DNA from: Pseudomonadales bacterium
GTDB taxonomy: Bacteria; Pseudomonadota; Gammaproteobacteria; Pseudomonadales; Pseudohongiellaceae
Assembly: GCA_031277435.1 (NCBI GenBank)
Contig: JAITMI010000055.1
Location: 1 to 6,376 of the forward strand
DNA length: 6,376 nt
Direction: 5' to 3'
Position 1 is the stretch's first letter. Every line of letters starts with the position of its first letter. The notes under the pieces were generated by a model. It ran no database searches, was not told the DNA's origin, and worked only from the letters and a program-made list of their open reading frames with translations. This document shows positions 1 to 5,586 of this stretch, one piece after another. A program made the position numbers and the translations under genes.

Positions 1-862
1 AGCCCAGCTTGCTGCGGCAGGTGGCGTAGTAATCGTAATCTTCGGGATGCAAGAGCCTGAGTTCGCGTTCCTTGCGGCGGATATTGAGCACATCGCCAGC
101 CTGAGTGGTGAATTCCACCGAGCCGTCGCAACTGATCTGCGGCGCGCTGTGGCTATGACGCGCGCCCACCACTACGCGAATCGCGCTGCCGCTGCTCACC
201 ACAATCGGGCGCGCGCTGAAACTGTGCGGATACATCGGCACCAATACCACCGCGTCGAGCCCCGGATGCAGAATCGGCCCGCCGGCTGACATGGCATAGG
301 CGGTAGAGCCGGTCGGCGTGGCGACGATCAGGCCGTCGGAGGCTTGGTTATAGACGTATTGGTCATCTATGTGCAGTTCGAATTCGATCATCTGCGCGGC
401 CACGCCCGGATGCAGCACGATGTCATTCATGGCGGAACCGATGAGCTGGGTGCCGCCGTCGCGGGTGAGCGTCACTTCGAGCAGGAAGCGCCCTTCCACT
501 TTGTAACGGCCGGTCAGAATCGGCCCCAGGGCGGATTCGATTTCATCGGGCAATATATCGGTGAGAAAGCCGAGCCGCCCACGGTTGATGCCCACCACCG
601 GCAGGTTTTGTTCGGCCAGCACGGCGGCGGCCTTGAGCATACTGCCGTCGCCGCCGACCACGATGACGAGTTCACACACCCCGCCCATCCGCTCGCGCGA
701 GCACACGCGAAAATCATGCGGCTGCAAGAGGCCGGACACATTGTGGTCCACCACGATGTCCAAGCCCCGCTGCTGCCGCAGAAACGCGATGAGGGTGTGC
801 AGGGAATCGATGATGTCGCGATTACCCTGCTTGCCGATGATGCCGATGGTGGAAAACTGCAT
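1..862 (-). CDS. nadK: NAD kinase (3' end cut by window edge)
   Basis: ATP-dependent phosphorylation of NAD+ to NADP+ in the cytoplasm, the only route to NADP. Reading the minus strand from the ATG at 862-860 gives 287 residues without a stop before the window ends. The protein starts MQFSTIGIIGK. It carries the family's GGDGS motif (residues 70-74, with the catalytic Asp), GINRGRLGFLTD (91-102), the MND segment near 145-147, and TPTGSTAYAMSAGGP (182-196). It ends in HPEDYDYYATCRSKLG, which matches where E. coli NadK (292 aa) has only about eight residues left, so very little is missing. The Shine-Dalgarno sequence is weak (GGGGCGG). It follows the lipoprotein gene on the same strand across 57 bp but has its own promoter. 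Identification is secure. Confidence 0.97.
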   Translation of the reverse strand, partial: MQFSTIGIIGKQGNRDIIDSLHTLIAFLRQQRGLDIVVDHNVSGLLQPHDFRVCSRERMGGVCELVIVVGGDGSMLKAAAVLAEQNLPVVGINRGRLGFLTDILPDEIESALGPILTGRYKVEGRFLLEVTLTRDGGTQLIGSAMNDIVLHPGVAAQMIEFELHIDDQYVYNQASDGLIVATPTGSTAYAMSAGGPILHPGLDAVVLVPMYPHSFSARPIVVSSGSAIRVVVGARHSHSAPQISCDGSVEFTTQAGDVLNIRRKERELRLLHPEDYDYYATCRSKLG

Positions 863-890
863 GCGCCGCCCCGCCGAAAAAAGGGCGCTG

Positions 891-899
891 AGTATAGCA
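891..899 (-). promoter_or_regulatory. Extended -10 promoter of nadK
   Basis: On the minus strand this reads TGCTATACT, one mismatch from the extended -10 consensus TGnTATAAT. No good -35 box lies 16-18 bp upstream (ACCGGG at the right place), which fits an extended -10 promoter. Transcription would begin near 884, giving a leader of about 22 nt before the nadK ATG. Confidence 0.6.
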
Positions 900-919
900 C
901 GCGGCGGGGGCTTCCCGGT

Positions 920-1306
920 TTAGTTGAGCACCCGGTAACCGCGCCCGATCAGGCAATTGCGCAAGACCTGCTGGCGCTCGGACATGGCCGCGCTGGCGCC
1001 GCTGACCCCGCCCATCACCCCGCCGGCGCCGCCGATGGCCTGGGCGCTGTCGCTGTTGCCCACCGCCGCGCCCAAGAGGCTGCCCACGACGGCGCCAGTG
1101 GCGGCGCTGGCCACCGTGCGGCGGCCCGTTTGCACCTGATCGGCGTAAGTACGGCAATCGGCCAAGTCGCGGTTATAGACTTGCGCGTTAACCCCCGCCA
1201 GATCGACGATGGGGTCGCCGCCAAATACACTGCCCCCGCTGGCGCAACCGTGTAGCAACAAAACGCTCAGCAACATGAAAATACTACTGTCAGGATGTAT
1301 GCGCAT
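920..1306 (-). CDS. Glycine-zipper lipoprotein, function unknown
   Basis: A 128-residue protein from the ATG at 1306-1304. I prefer this start to an upstream ATG at 1390 because GGAG sits 9 nt before it and the protein then begins with a lipoprotein signal: a short basic n-region, hydrophobic MLLSVLLL, then LLHGC with Cys21 as lipidation site. His at -2 of the lipobox is atypical. After the lipidated Cys comes a short domain with Cys51 (DCRTYA). A glycine-zipper membrane-like segment follows (about 70-105: TGAVVGSLLGAAVG, then GGAGGVMGGVSGA). The conserved tail is NCLIGRGYRVLN (117-128), with Cys118. The Cys51/Cys118 pair and this tail are typical of glycine-zipper family proteins of gammaproteobacteria. 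It probably sits at an envelope membrane; no biochemical role can be given. It is divergent from mnmC and upstream of nadK. Confidence 0.82.
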   Translation of the reverse strand: MRIHPDSSIFMLLSVLLLHGCASGGSVFGGDPIVDLAGVNAQVYNRDLADCRTYADQVQTGRRTVASAATGAVVGSLLGAAVGNSDSAQAIGGAGGVMGGVSGASAAMSERQQVLRNCLIGRGYRVLN

Positions 1307-1370
1307 CGCCCAAGGCTCCGTTGACCAAACTCGTTGAAGATTGCGGCGAAGAATGAACATAACAAGAGTC

Positions 1371-1400
1371 AATATAAAGAATCGCTGCAATCCCGGTAAA
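1371..1400 (-). promoter_or_regulatory. Candidate promoter of the lipoprotein gene
   Basis: On the minus strand, TTTACC (1400-1395, 4/6 to the -35 consensus), an 18-bp spacer and TATATT (1376-1371, 5/6 to the -10 consensus). The leader would be about 58 nt. It overlaps the candidate mnmC promoter on the other strand, so the two divergent genes may compete for polymerase. Confidence 0.4.
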
Positions 1401-1414
1401 ACTTTGCCTATGAT
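1385..1414 (+). promoter_or_regulatory. Candidate promoter of mnmC
   Basis: TATGAT at 1409-1414 is a good -10 (5/6). CTGCAA at 1385-1390, 18 bp upstream, is only 3/6 to the -35 consensus. Predicted start near 1421 gives a leader of about 26 nt to the ATG at 1447. It overlaps the divergent lipoprotein promoter. Confidence 0.4.
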
Positions 1415-1446
1415 ACAACATTGCCCTCCGCTTGCCCCGCCCGCCC

Positions 1447-3315
1447 ATGACCGCCACCCGTTTACCCTCCCTGCACCTGCCGCCGCCGCGCCTTGATTGG
1501 AACAGCGAAGGTCTGCCCGAATCGCGCGATTACGGCGACGTCTATTTTTCCAAAGCCGATGCGCTGGGGGAAAGCAGCCATGTATTTCTCGACGGCAACG
1601 AGCTGCCGCGCCGCTTCGCCGCTTTGGGCGCCGAGGATTTCGTGATTCTGGAACTCGGTTTCGGCAGCGGCCTTAATTTTCTCAATACCTGGAAACTCTG
1701 GCGCCAGCGCGCGCCGCGCAACGCACGGCTGCACTACGCTGCCTGCGAATTGCACCCGATCCGCCGCGACGACCTGCGCCGCCTGCACGCGTGCTGGCCA
1801 GAACTGGAAAGAGAAAGCGCGCAACTGCTCACCCAATATCCCGAACACAGCGCCGGGCTGCATCAATTGCGTTTGGGTGATAGTGACTCAACGGTATCGC
1901 TCACGCTGCTGTACGGCGATGCGCAAGAACTGCTCGGTCATTTATGCCGCCCGCGAGTTTTCTTCGGTGTTGATGCACTGTTTCTCGATGGTTTTTCGCC
2001 CAAACTCAATCCCGCGCTATGGCAAGAACAATTGCTGCGGCAACTCGCGCGGTTTTGCCGCCGTGATACCACGCTCGCCACCTATTCAGTAGCCGCCGAA
2101 GTGCGCCAGGCATTAGGGAACGCTGGGTTCGCTATCGAAAAAACTCCCGGTTTTTCTCTCAAGCGCCACATGCTGCGCGGCGTTTATCGCGGCGATGTCA
2201 GCGCGCCAGCGCCGAGGCCGCGCGGCAGCGTGGCCATCGTCGGCGGCGGCCTCGCTGGTTGCGGCACGGCTTTCGCGTTGGCACAAAGCGGTTGGCAAGT
2301 CACTTTATTTGAACGCGAAGCCGCGCTCGCCAGCGCCGCTTCCGGCAATCCGCAGGGCATTTTGCATTTCCGCCCGGTAAAACGGCAGGCGCCCGACAGC
2401 CATTTCAATCTCTACGCCTATTTGCACGCCACCCGCTATTACCGCGGGCTGGCGCAAGCGCTGGGGCTGAACTGGCAAGGCTGCGGCCATCTGCAAGTCG
2501 CCACTACCGCCACGCTACAGCGGCGTTTCGCCGCAATTCTGGAAGAAGCAGTCTACCCCAGCGCCTTGCTGCGCTATCTCGACGTCGATGCCGCCAGCAT
2601 TCAAGCAGGCGTGCCTTTGCAACACCCGGCGCTGTTCTTTCCTGATTCCGGCTGGCTGTCGCCGCCCGAACTTTGCGCGCGCTATGTCAGTCAATCCAAC
2701 ATCAGCGTCAATCTGCTTAGCGATGTTAAATCGTTCCAAAATCACGGCGATCACTGGCTATTGCAAGGCAACACGGGCGCTCAACTCTCAACGGAAGCAT
2801 TTGATCTCGTGATACTCGCCAACAGCAGCGAAGCCGCGCTATTCCCGGCCCTCGCGCATCTGCCTTTCATCTGCAATCGCGGCCAAGTGGATGTGTACGA
2901 AGCCGCCGCCACCGTGCGCAGCGTAGTGTGCGGGCAAAGTTATTTGGTACCGGGGACGCAGGTGCAAAGCATCGGCGGCAGCTACTACCTCGGCGGCGAC
3001 GGCATTGAGGCCAACGCAGAGCGGCAAGCCTGGCACCTCGACCAACTGCGCGATTGCAGCGCCGAACTCGGCGCCGCCTTCAGCGCGCGCCAACCGCTAT
3101 CGCAGCGCCGCGCCAGCCGCTGCATCACCCCCGACCGCCTGCCCTTGGTTGGCCAACTGCAAAACGGGCTTTACCTCAACCTCGCCCACGGCTCCCACGG
3201 CCTCACCCGCACCCCGCTATGCGCCGCCTGGCTGTGCAGCCAGATCAACGCCACGCCGCCGCCGTGTTTGCCGCTCTTGGGTGAACTCTTGAATCCGGGG
3301 CGTTATCCGCGTTGA
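1447..3315 (+). CDS. mnmC: Bifunctional tRNA mnm5(s2)U34 synthase MnmC
   Basis: Catalyses the last two steps of 5-methylaminomethyl-(2-thio)uridine synthesis at tRNA position 34. The C-terminal FAD domain (MnmC1) removes the carboxymethyl group from cmnm5U to give nm5U, and the N-terminal domain (MnmC2) methylates it with SAM. The 622-residue product (E. coli about 668) begins with the family pattern LDWNSEGLPESRDYGDVYFS. SAM-binding ELGFGSGLNFL lies near residues 69-79 and DALFLDGFSPKLNP near 176-189. KRHMLRG (239-245) closes the first domain. The oxidoreductase domain starts with VAIVGGGLAG (262-271) and has SAASGNPQG near 296-304, followed by RASRCITPDRLPLVG (555-569) and HGSHGLTRTPL (581-591). 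I start at ATG 1447 because LDWN then lies close to the N-terminus as in homologues. A TTG at 1432 is possible; neither has a clear Shine-Dalgarno. It is convergent with tadA, 15 bp away. Confidence 0.96.
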   Translation: MTATRLPSLHLPPPRLDWNSEGLPESRDYGDVYFSKADALGESSHVFLDGNELPRRFAALGAEDFVILELGFGSGLNFLNTWKLWRQRAPRNARLHYAACELHPIRRDDLRRLHACWPELERESAQLLTQYPEHSAGLHQLRLGDSDSTVSLTLLYGDAQELLGHLCRPRVFFGVDALFLDGFSPKLNPALWQEQLLRQLARFCRRDTTLATYSVAAEVRQALGNAGFAIEKTPGFSLKRHMLRGVYRGDVSAPAPRPRGSVAIVGGGLAGCGTAFALAQSGWQVTLFEREAALASAASGNPQGILHFRPVKRQAPDSHFNLYAYLHATRYYRGLAQALGLNWQGCGHLQVATTATLQRRFAAILEEAVYPSALLRYLDVDAASIQAGVPLQHPALFFPDSGWLSPPELCARYVSQSNISVNLLSDVKSFQNHGDHWLLQGNTGAQLSTEAFDLVILANSSEAALFPALAHLPFICNRGQVDVYEAAATVRSVVCGQSYLVPGTQVQSIGGSYYLGGDGIEANAERQAWHLDQLRDCSAELGAAFSARQPLSQRRASRCITPDRLPLVGQLQNGLYLNLAHGSHGLTRTPLCAAWLCSQINATPPPCLPLLGELLNPGRYPR

Positions 3316-3330
3316 AAATCAGTGATTCCC

Positions 3331-3804
3331 CTAACGCTTACGGCGGAAAAAATCCCGCAATAACGCGGCGCATTCGTCTTGCAGTACGCCGCCTTGCACT
3401 TGCATTTGGTGGTTATAAGCCGGATGCGCCGCCAGCTGATGCTGGCTCACTACCGCGCCGGCACGCGGCTCTAGGGCGCCGAATACCAAGCGTTCCACAC
3501 GCGCATGAATCATGGCGCCCACGCACATGGTGCAAGGTTCGAGGGTGACATAGAGCGTGCTGCCGGGTAAACGGTAATTCGCCGCCGCCGCCGCCGCCGC
3601 GCGCAGCGTGACGATTTCGGCGTGGGCGCTGGGATCGCAACTAGTGATGGGGCGGTTGTAGCCCTGCCCCAAAAGTTGGCCCTCGCGCACCAGCACGGCG
3701 CCTACCGGCACTTCGCCGGCCTCTTCCGCCTCACGCGCGAGTTCCAGCGCTTGCCGCATCCAATAAACGTCCGCCCTATCGGCGTACAGGCTGTCATCAT
3801 TCAT
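3331..3804 (-). CDS. tadA: tRNA-specific adenosine deaminase TadA
   Basis: Deaminates A34 to inosine in tRNA-Arg(ACG), an essential wobble modification, as a zinc-dependent cytoplasmic homodimer. The 157-residue product (E. coli 167) has the cytidine/deoxycytidylate deaminase signature: HAE (His61 zinc ligand, Glu63 proton shuttle) and PCTMC (Cys91 and Cys94 zinc ligands). It also has EVPVGAVLV (31-39), GYNRPI (48-53), YVTLEPCTMCVGAMIHAR and the C-terminal DECAALLRDFFRRKR, all close to the E. coli enzyme. The start at 3804 is supported by AGGA 7-8 nt upstream. Between HAE and PCTMC, residues 69-75 are seven alanines, encoded by a GCC-type triplet repeat. No convincing promoter was found upstream. 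It ends 15 bp from the end of mnmC, tail to tail, with no terminator visible between them. Confidence 0.97.
   Translation of the reverse strand: MNDDSLYADRADVYWMRQALELAREAEEAGEVPVGAVLVREGQLLGQGYNRPITSCDPSAHAEIVTLRAAAAAAANYRLPGSTLYVTLEPCTMCVGAMIHARVERLVFGALEPRAGAVVSQHQLAAHPAYNHQMQVQGGVLQDECAALLRDFFRRKR
3581..3598 (+). repeat. (GCC)6 triplet microsatellite inside tadA
   Basis: Six perfect GCC triplets on the plus strand, continuing as GCGCGC. On the coding strand they specify most of the seven-alanine run at TadA residues 69-75. Slippage in whole triplets would keep the frame and change only the length of the alanine run. Confidence 0.85.
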
Positions 3805-3877
3805 GTTTTATTCCTGAAAAGCCGCGTGATTCTCCGCGTAAACAACGATAATCAAACCATTCCCCCCTTTGCCTTGG

Positions 3878-3906
3878 CTGACACCTCCGTCCGAATGCAA
3901 TAAAGT
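3878..3906 (+). promoter_or_regulatory. Sigma70-type promoter of the WG-repeat gene
   Basis: CTGACA (3878-3883, 5/6 to the -35 consensus), exactly 17 bp, then TAAAGT (3901-3906, 4/6 to the -10 consensus). The predicted start is about 3912-3914, giving a leader of about 20 nt. Confidence 0.55.
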
Positions 3907-3909
3907 AAC

Positions 3910-3933
3910 GCGACTCGCCCATGGAGCAGTCGC
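3910..3933. promoter_or_regulatory. 24-bp dyad over start site and ribosome binding site
   Basis: Outer arms GCGACT (3910-3915) and AGTCGC (3928-3933) are perfectly complementary, with CCATGG at the exact centre (3919-3924), so 18 of 24 positions are symmetric. The right arm ends directly before the ATG at 3934. The Shine-Dalgarno GGAG (3923-3926) lies between the arms, 7 nt from the ATG. It could be a repressor site over the transcription start or, if the transcript begins early enough, a hairpin masking the ribosome site. The pattern is visible; the role is inferred. Confidence 0.4.
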
Positions 3934-4896
3934 ATGAAACTCCTCCGGATTTTACTTTTCGTCCTCACCCCAGCCTTTGCGTGGGGTACCGAGGAAATCC
4001 TCATGGCCGGCGCCTTTGAATTCAATGAAGGCGTGGCCACCGTGATCGTCAATGGAAAGTATGGCTACATCAATACCCGAGGCGTGCCCATCACTCCCGC
4101 CATTTATACGCTCGGTTCAGGCATGAGGGATGGCGTCGCGACGGTCTTGTATGAAAACGAGTACCGCTACATCGACCACAATGGAACGCTATTGAATGAC
4201 AAACCGGCAAGCGTTGCACGGACCCAAGGCGCTTTGGAGCGTTTTGAGGAAACTGACGCGCAGGGCTATCCAAGACAGGGCTATAAGGACAAAGACGGCA
4301 ATATCGTGATCGAAGCTCGCTACGAATACCTGGATTCTTTCAGCGAGGGTTTGGCGATGTTCGCCATCCAAGATAACACGGCCCCTCAAGCATCCGAGCG
4401 GCTTTTTGGTTATCTCGACCTTGCCGGTAACGTAACGATCCCCGCCAGCTTCCAGGGAGCTTGGGGATTTTCGGAGGGCGTGGCGAACGTCGTTGGGGAC
4501 GGACGGCATTACTTCATCAATCACAATGGCGAGCGCGCCTTCCCGCGTGACTTCTACTTCGCGTACTCTTTTTCGGAAGGGCTAGCCGCCGTCAATCTCG
4601 CATTAGGAAAAAACCCATATGGCGGCACACCTCCAGGCTCTTGGAGCTTCATCGACCACAAGGGCGATGTCGTTATCGCCGCCTTCTATGAACAAGCGGG
4701 CTCTTTCAGCGAAGGCTTGGCGCCAGTCATGCTGGGTGGCAAGTGGGGGTTCATCAATAAGCAGGGTGAACTCGTCATTCCAGCACGTTTCAATTACGCC
4801 GGCCCCTTCTCCGAAGGCTTTGCCTTGGTGAGCATAGACGGCAAGCGCGGCTATATCGACCGCTTGGGGAATTATCTTTGGGAGCCCAGCGAGTAG
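3934..4896 (+). CDS. Exported WG-repeat protein, function unknown
   Basis: A 320-residue protein with a Sec signal peptide: MKLLRILLFVLTPAFA, basic n-region, hydrophobic core, AFA before a likely cleavage after residue 16. No lipobox is present, so a periplasmic or secreted location is expected. The rest is built of degenerate WG (KWG) repeats of about 34-45 residues. FSEG recurs at residues 136, 179, 213, 258 and 292, each followed downstream by a G-x-x-x-FI/YID-x-x-G-x-x-VI-P-A-x-F type block. The clearest unit is FSEGLAPVMLGGKWGFINKQ (258-277). An N-terminal degenerate unit begins FNEGVATVIVNGKYGYIN (30-47). WG repeats are known from exported bacterial proteins, mostly without assigned function. 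The start is supported by GGAG 7 nt upstream. The gene lies between core genes and the attC array. It may be a cassette gene whose end is marked by attC1, but 133 bp separate its stop from that site. Confidence 0.85.
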   Translation: MKLLRILLFVLTPAFAWGTEEILMAGAFEFNEGVATVIVNGKYGYINTRGVPITPAIYTLGSGMRDGVATVLYENEYRYIDHNGTLLNDKPASVARTQGALERFEETDAQGYPRQGYKDKDGNIVIEARYEYLDSFSEGLAMFAIQDNTAPQASERLFGYLDLAGNVTIPASFQGAWGFSEGVANVVGDGRHYFINHNGERAFPRDFYFAYSFSEGLAAVNLALGKNPYGGTPPGSWSFIDHKGDVVIAAFYEQAGSFSEGLAPVMLGGKWGFINKQGELVIPARFNYAGPFSEGFALVSIDGKRGYIDRLGNYLWEPSE

Positions 4897-4939
4897 CGCC
4901 TGCGCAAAAACCAAGCACCACAATATAAGAGGCTTGCCG

Positions 4940-4961
4940 CTTGCGGGAGCGACTGCATTTG
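4940..4961 (+). repeat. Left copy of imperfect 22-bp direct repeat
   Basis: Matches 6196-6217 at 18 of 22 positions, including an unbroken GACTGCATTTG, and lies on the opposite side of the cassette array. Here the sequence continues so that ACTGC (4952-4956) can pair with GCAGT (4963-4967) across a 6-nt loop. That is a shorter version of the dyad at the right copy. The 4897-5029 gap otherwise holds a small hairpin without a T-run (4932-4950) and the promoter at 4985-5013. Confidence 0.5.
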
Positions 4962-4984
4962 AGCAGTTATGCGCAGACGACGCG

Positions 4985-5013
4985 GTGACGAAGAAATCGC
5001 TTCAGCATAAAAT
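4985..5013 (+). promoter_or_regulatory. Promoter facing into the cassette array (Pc-like position)
   Basis: GTGACG (4985-4990, 4/6 to the -35 consensus), 17 bp, TAAAAT (5008-5013, 5/6 to the -10 consensus). Predicted start near 5020, about 10 bp before the first attC, and no gene lies between. It points at three same-strand cassette units, so it could serve them as Pc does in integrons. That role is inferred from position only. Confidence 0.5.
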
Positions 5014-5029
5014 CTATTTTCACCATTTG

Positions 5030-5088
5030 GCCTAATATGGCGCTCAAGCTGAGCGCCTACGTGGGCGGCCTGGCTTGAGGCATTAAGC
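5030..5088 (+). other. attC recombination site 1 (59 bp)
   Basis: R'' box GCCTAAT (5030-5036) and R' box ATTAAGC (5082-5088) are 6/7 complementary and each one mismatch from RYYYAAC/GTTRRRY. Inner boxes CTCAAGC (5043-5049) and GCTTGAG (5073-5079) pair perfectly. The pairing extends two more pairs outward past a single unpaired G at 5042, like the extrahelical base of attC sites. A central stem CGCC/GGCG (5055-5066) fills the loop. Length is 59 bp, the classical size. The next gene starts 1 bp after R'. Confidence 0.78.
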
Positions 5089-5089
5089 T

Positions 5090-5335
5090 ATGATTTTGTT
5101 TGATGTTCTTGGGTTTTTCGTTGCTGCCGTTCTTGGTAGCTGGTTACTTGGTCTCGTAGTCACCGCCATACGTACTGGGCGTATTCGCCATACAAACTCT
5201 ACGGCTACTTTTTCGCTTCGTCAGCAGCCTGTTCAGTTCTGTTTACTGGTCTTATTTTTTATTTTATTTGCAGGCGCGTGTTTATATGCCGCTATCTTAC
5301 GTGCACTCTCCATCTGGCATAATTTATCCGCCTGA
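5090..5335 (+). CDS. Small two-TM membrane protein, cassette-borne, function unknown
   Basis: An 81-residue hydrophobic protein. TM1 spans about residues 4-26. A basic loop follows (27-48, with RTGRIRH and LRQQP), and TM2 spans about 49-70, ending in LSIWHNLSA. By the positive-inside rule the loop faces the cytoplasm and both ends face out. The layout of two helices joined by a short loop with Arg-x-Gly and a later Arg-x-x-Pro recalls small uncharacterised membrane proteins common in chromosomal integrons; I cannot name a family. The ATG lies 1 bp after the R' box of attC1, leaving no room for a normal Shine-Dalgarno inside the cassette; the upstream stretch GGCATTAAGCT is poor. The stop TGA is inside the R'' box of attC2. 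Translation might depend on a leader or on upstream readthrough. Confidence 0.72.
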   Translation: MILFDVLGFFVAAVLGSWLLGLVVTAIRTGRIRHTNSTATFSLRQQPVQFCLLVLFFILFAGACLYAAILRALSIWHNLSA

Positions 5336-5388
5336 CATTGTGTTCAACCAGGACAGCTCTCGTCCGCCGCTTAGCTATGGCGTCAGGC
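5330..5388 (+). other. attC recombination site 2 (59 bp)
   Basis: The best of the three sites. R'' GCCTGAC (5330-5336) and R' GTCAGGC (5382-5388) are perfectly complementary and each one base from consensus. GTTCAACC (5342-5349) matches the typical L'' and can pair with GCTTAGC (5369-5375) as L', leaving the C of GTTC unpaired, the usual extrahelical position. The centre is a GGAC/GTCC hairpin (5351-5354, 5362-5365). The TGA stop of the upstream gene lies in R''. It starts exactly 300 bp after attC1. Confidence 0.87.
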
Positions 5389-5392
5389 AGAT

Positions 5393-5487
5393 ATGACGAT
5401 AGAGTTTGATGAAGATGGTTGCCTTGGCGAGAGATTAGCTTAGACGAAAATAATGCATGGGCCGTTTCTGGGGCGATAGCTCTATGA
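5393..5487 (+). pseudogene. Broken short cassette gene
   Basis: An ATG 4 bp after the R' box of attC2 opens MTIEFDEDGCLGERLA and stops at 5441-5443. Shifting frame at the GAGAGA stretch (5429-5434), as if one GA were an insertion, continues the peptide as EISLDENNAWAVSGAIAL. This ends with a TGA at 5485-5487, 2 bp before the R'' of attC3. Start and stop placement fit a cassette gene, and the acidic segments join smoothly (CLGE then ISLDEN). I read it as a gene of about 30 codons inactivated by a 2-bp insertion, or as a relic of a larger one. No Shine-Dalgarno is evident and the protein is not recognised. A non-coding cassette is the alternative. Confidence 0.42.
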
Positions 5488-5489
5488 TT

Positions 5490-5548
5490 GCCAGCATTGC
5501 ATTCCTCCTGGCGCGCCTACGGCCCGCCGGTTAATTTAGGCATTAGAC
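5490..5548 (+). other. Degenerate attC site 3 (59 bp)
   Basis: R' ATTAGAC (5542-5548) is one mismatch from GTTRRRY. The right half (5521-5548) aligns with that of attC2 without gaps at 18 of 28 positions. The left half aligns with GCCTGACATTG of attC2 as GCCAG-CATTG, a one-base deletion, then shares TTC..CC.GG. The central stem is CTGGCG (5508-5513) with CGCCGG (5525-5530). R'' is poor and L''/L' pairing is weak, so the site may be decayed. An overlapping alternative at 5515-5577 competes with this reading. Confidence 0.5.
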
Positions 5549-5577
5549 GCAAAAGCGAAAATTCATAACCGTTAGGC
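5515..5577 (+). other. Alternative attC-like palindrome ending in a consensus core GTTAGGC
   Basis: GTTAGGC (5571-5577) matches the R' consensus exactly and lies 9 bp before the next start codon. Upstream, GCCTA (5515-5519) pairs with TAGGC (5573-5577). CGGTTA (5528-5533) pairs with TAACCG (5566-5571), and ATTT (5534-5537) with AAAT (5559-5562). The spacers are uneven (8 and 1 nt) and R'' (GCCTACG) misses two conserved bases. It may be a second site, a remnant right end, or the true boundary of the transglutaminase cassette. Confidence 0.35.
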
Positions 5578-5586
5578 TAAAAACAC

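Noticed and set aside
344..1255. Open frame of 303 codons on the plus strand
   Set aside because: It lies antisense to nadK and the lipoprotein gene, both clearly real; the His/Ala/Gly-rich translation has no recognisable motif and is the product of GC-rich codon bias.
1307..1390. Upstream start at 1390 for the lipoprotein gene
   Set aside because: It would add 28 residues before a complete lipoprotein signal and would place the best -10 box inside the coding region; GGAG supports the start at 1306.
1432..1446. TTG at 1432 as mnmC start
   Set aside because: It adds only five residues (MPRPP) with no better ribosome site; homologues begin close to the LDWN segment.
3905..4896. An integrase gene hidden near the left end of the array
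   Set aside because: Both strands here are explained by the WG-repeat protein and its promoter; no tyrosine recombinase motifs are seen.
4932..4950. Hairpin GCTT-CCG/CGG-GAGC after the WG-repeat gene as a terminator
   Set aside because: The stem is short with a bulge and there is no T-run after it.
5030..5388. Exact 300-bp spacing of attC1 and attC2 as a tandem duplication
   Set aside because: The sequences between and within the sites are different apart from the attC pattern; the round number appears accidental.
5488..5568. Reading on past the TGA at 5485 to a TAA at 5566 as one longer broken gene
   Set aside because: That stretch coincides with attC3 and its palindrome, and the TGA next to R'' already fits a cassette gene end.
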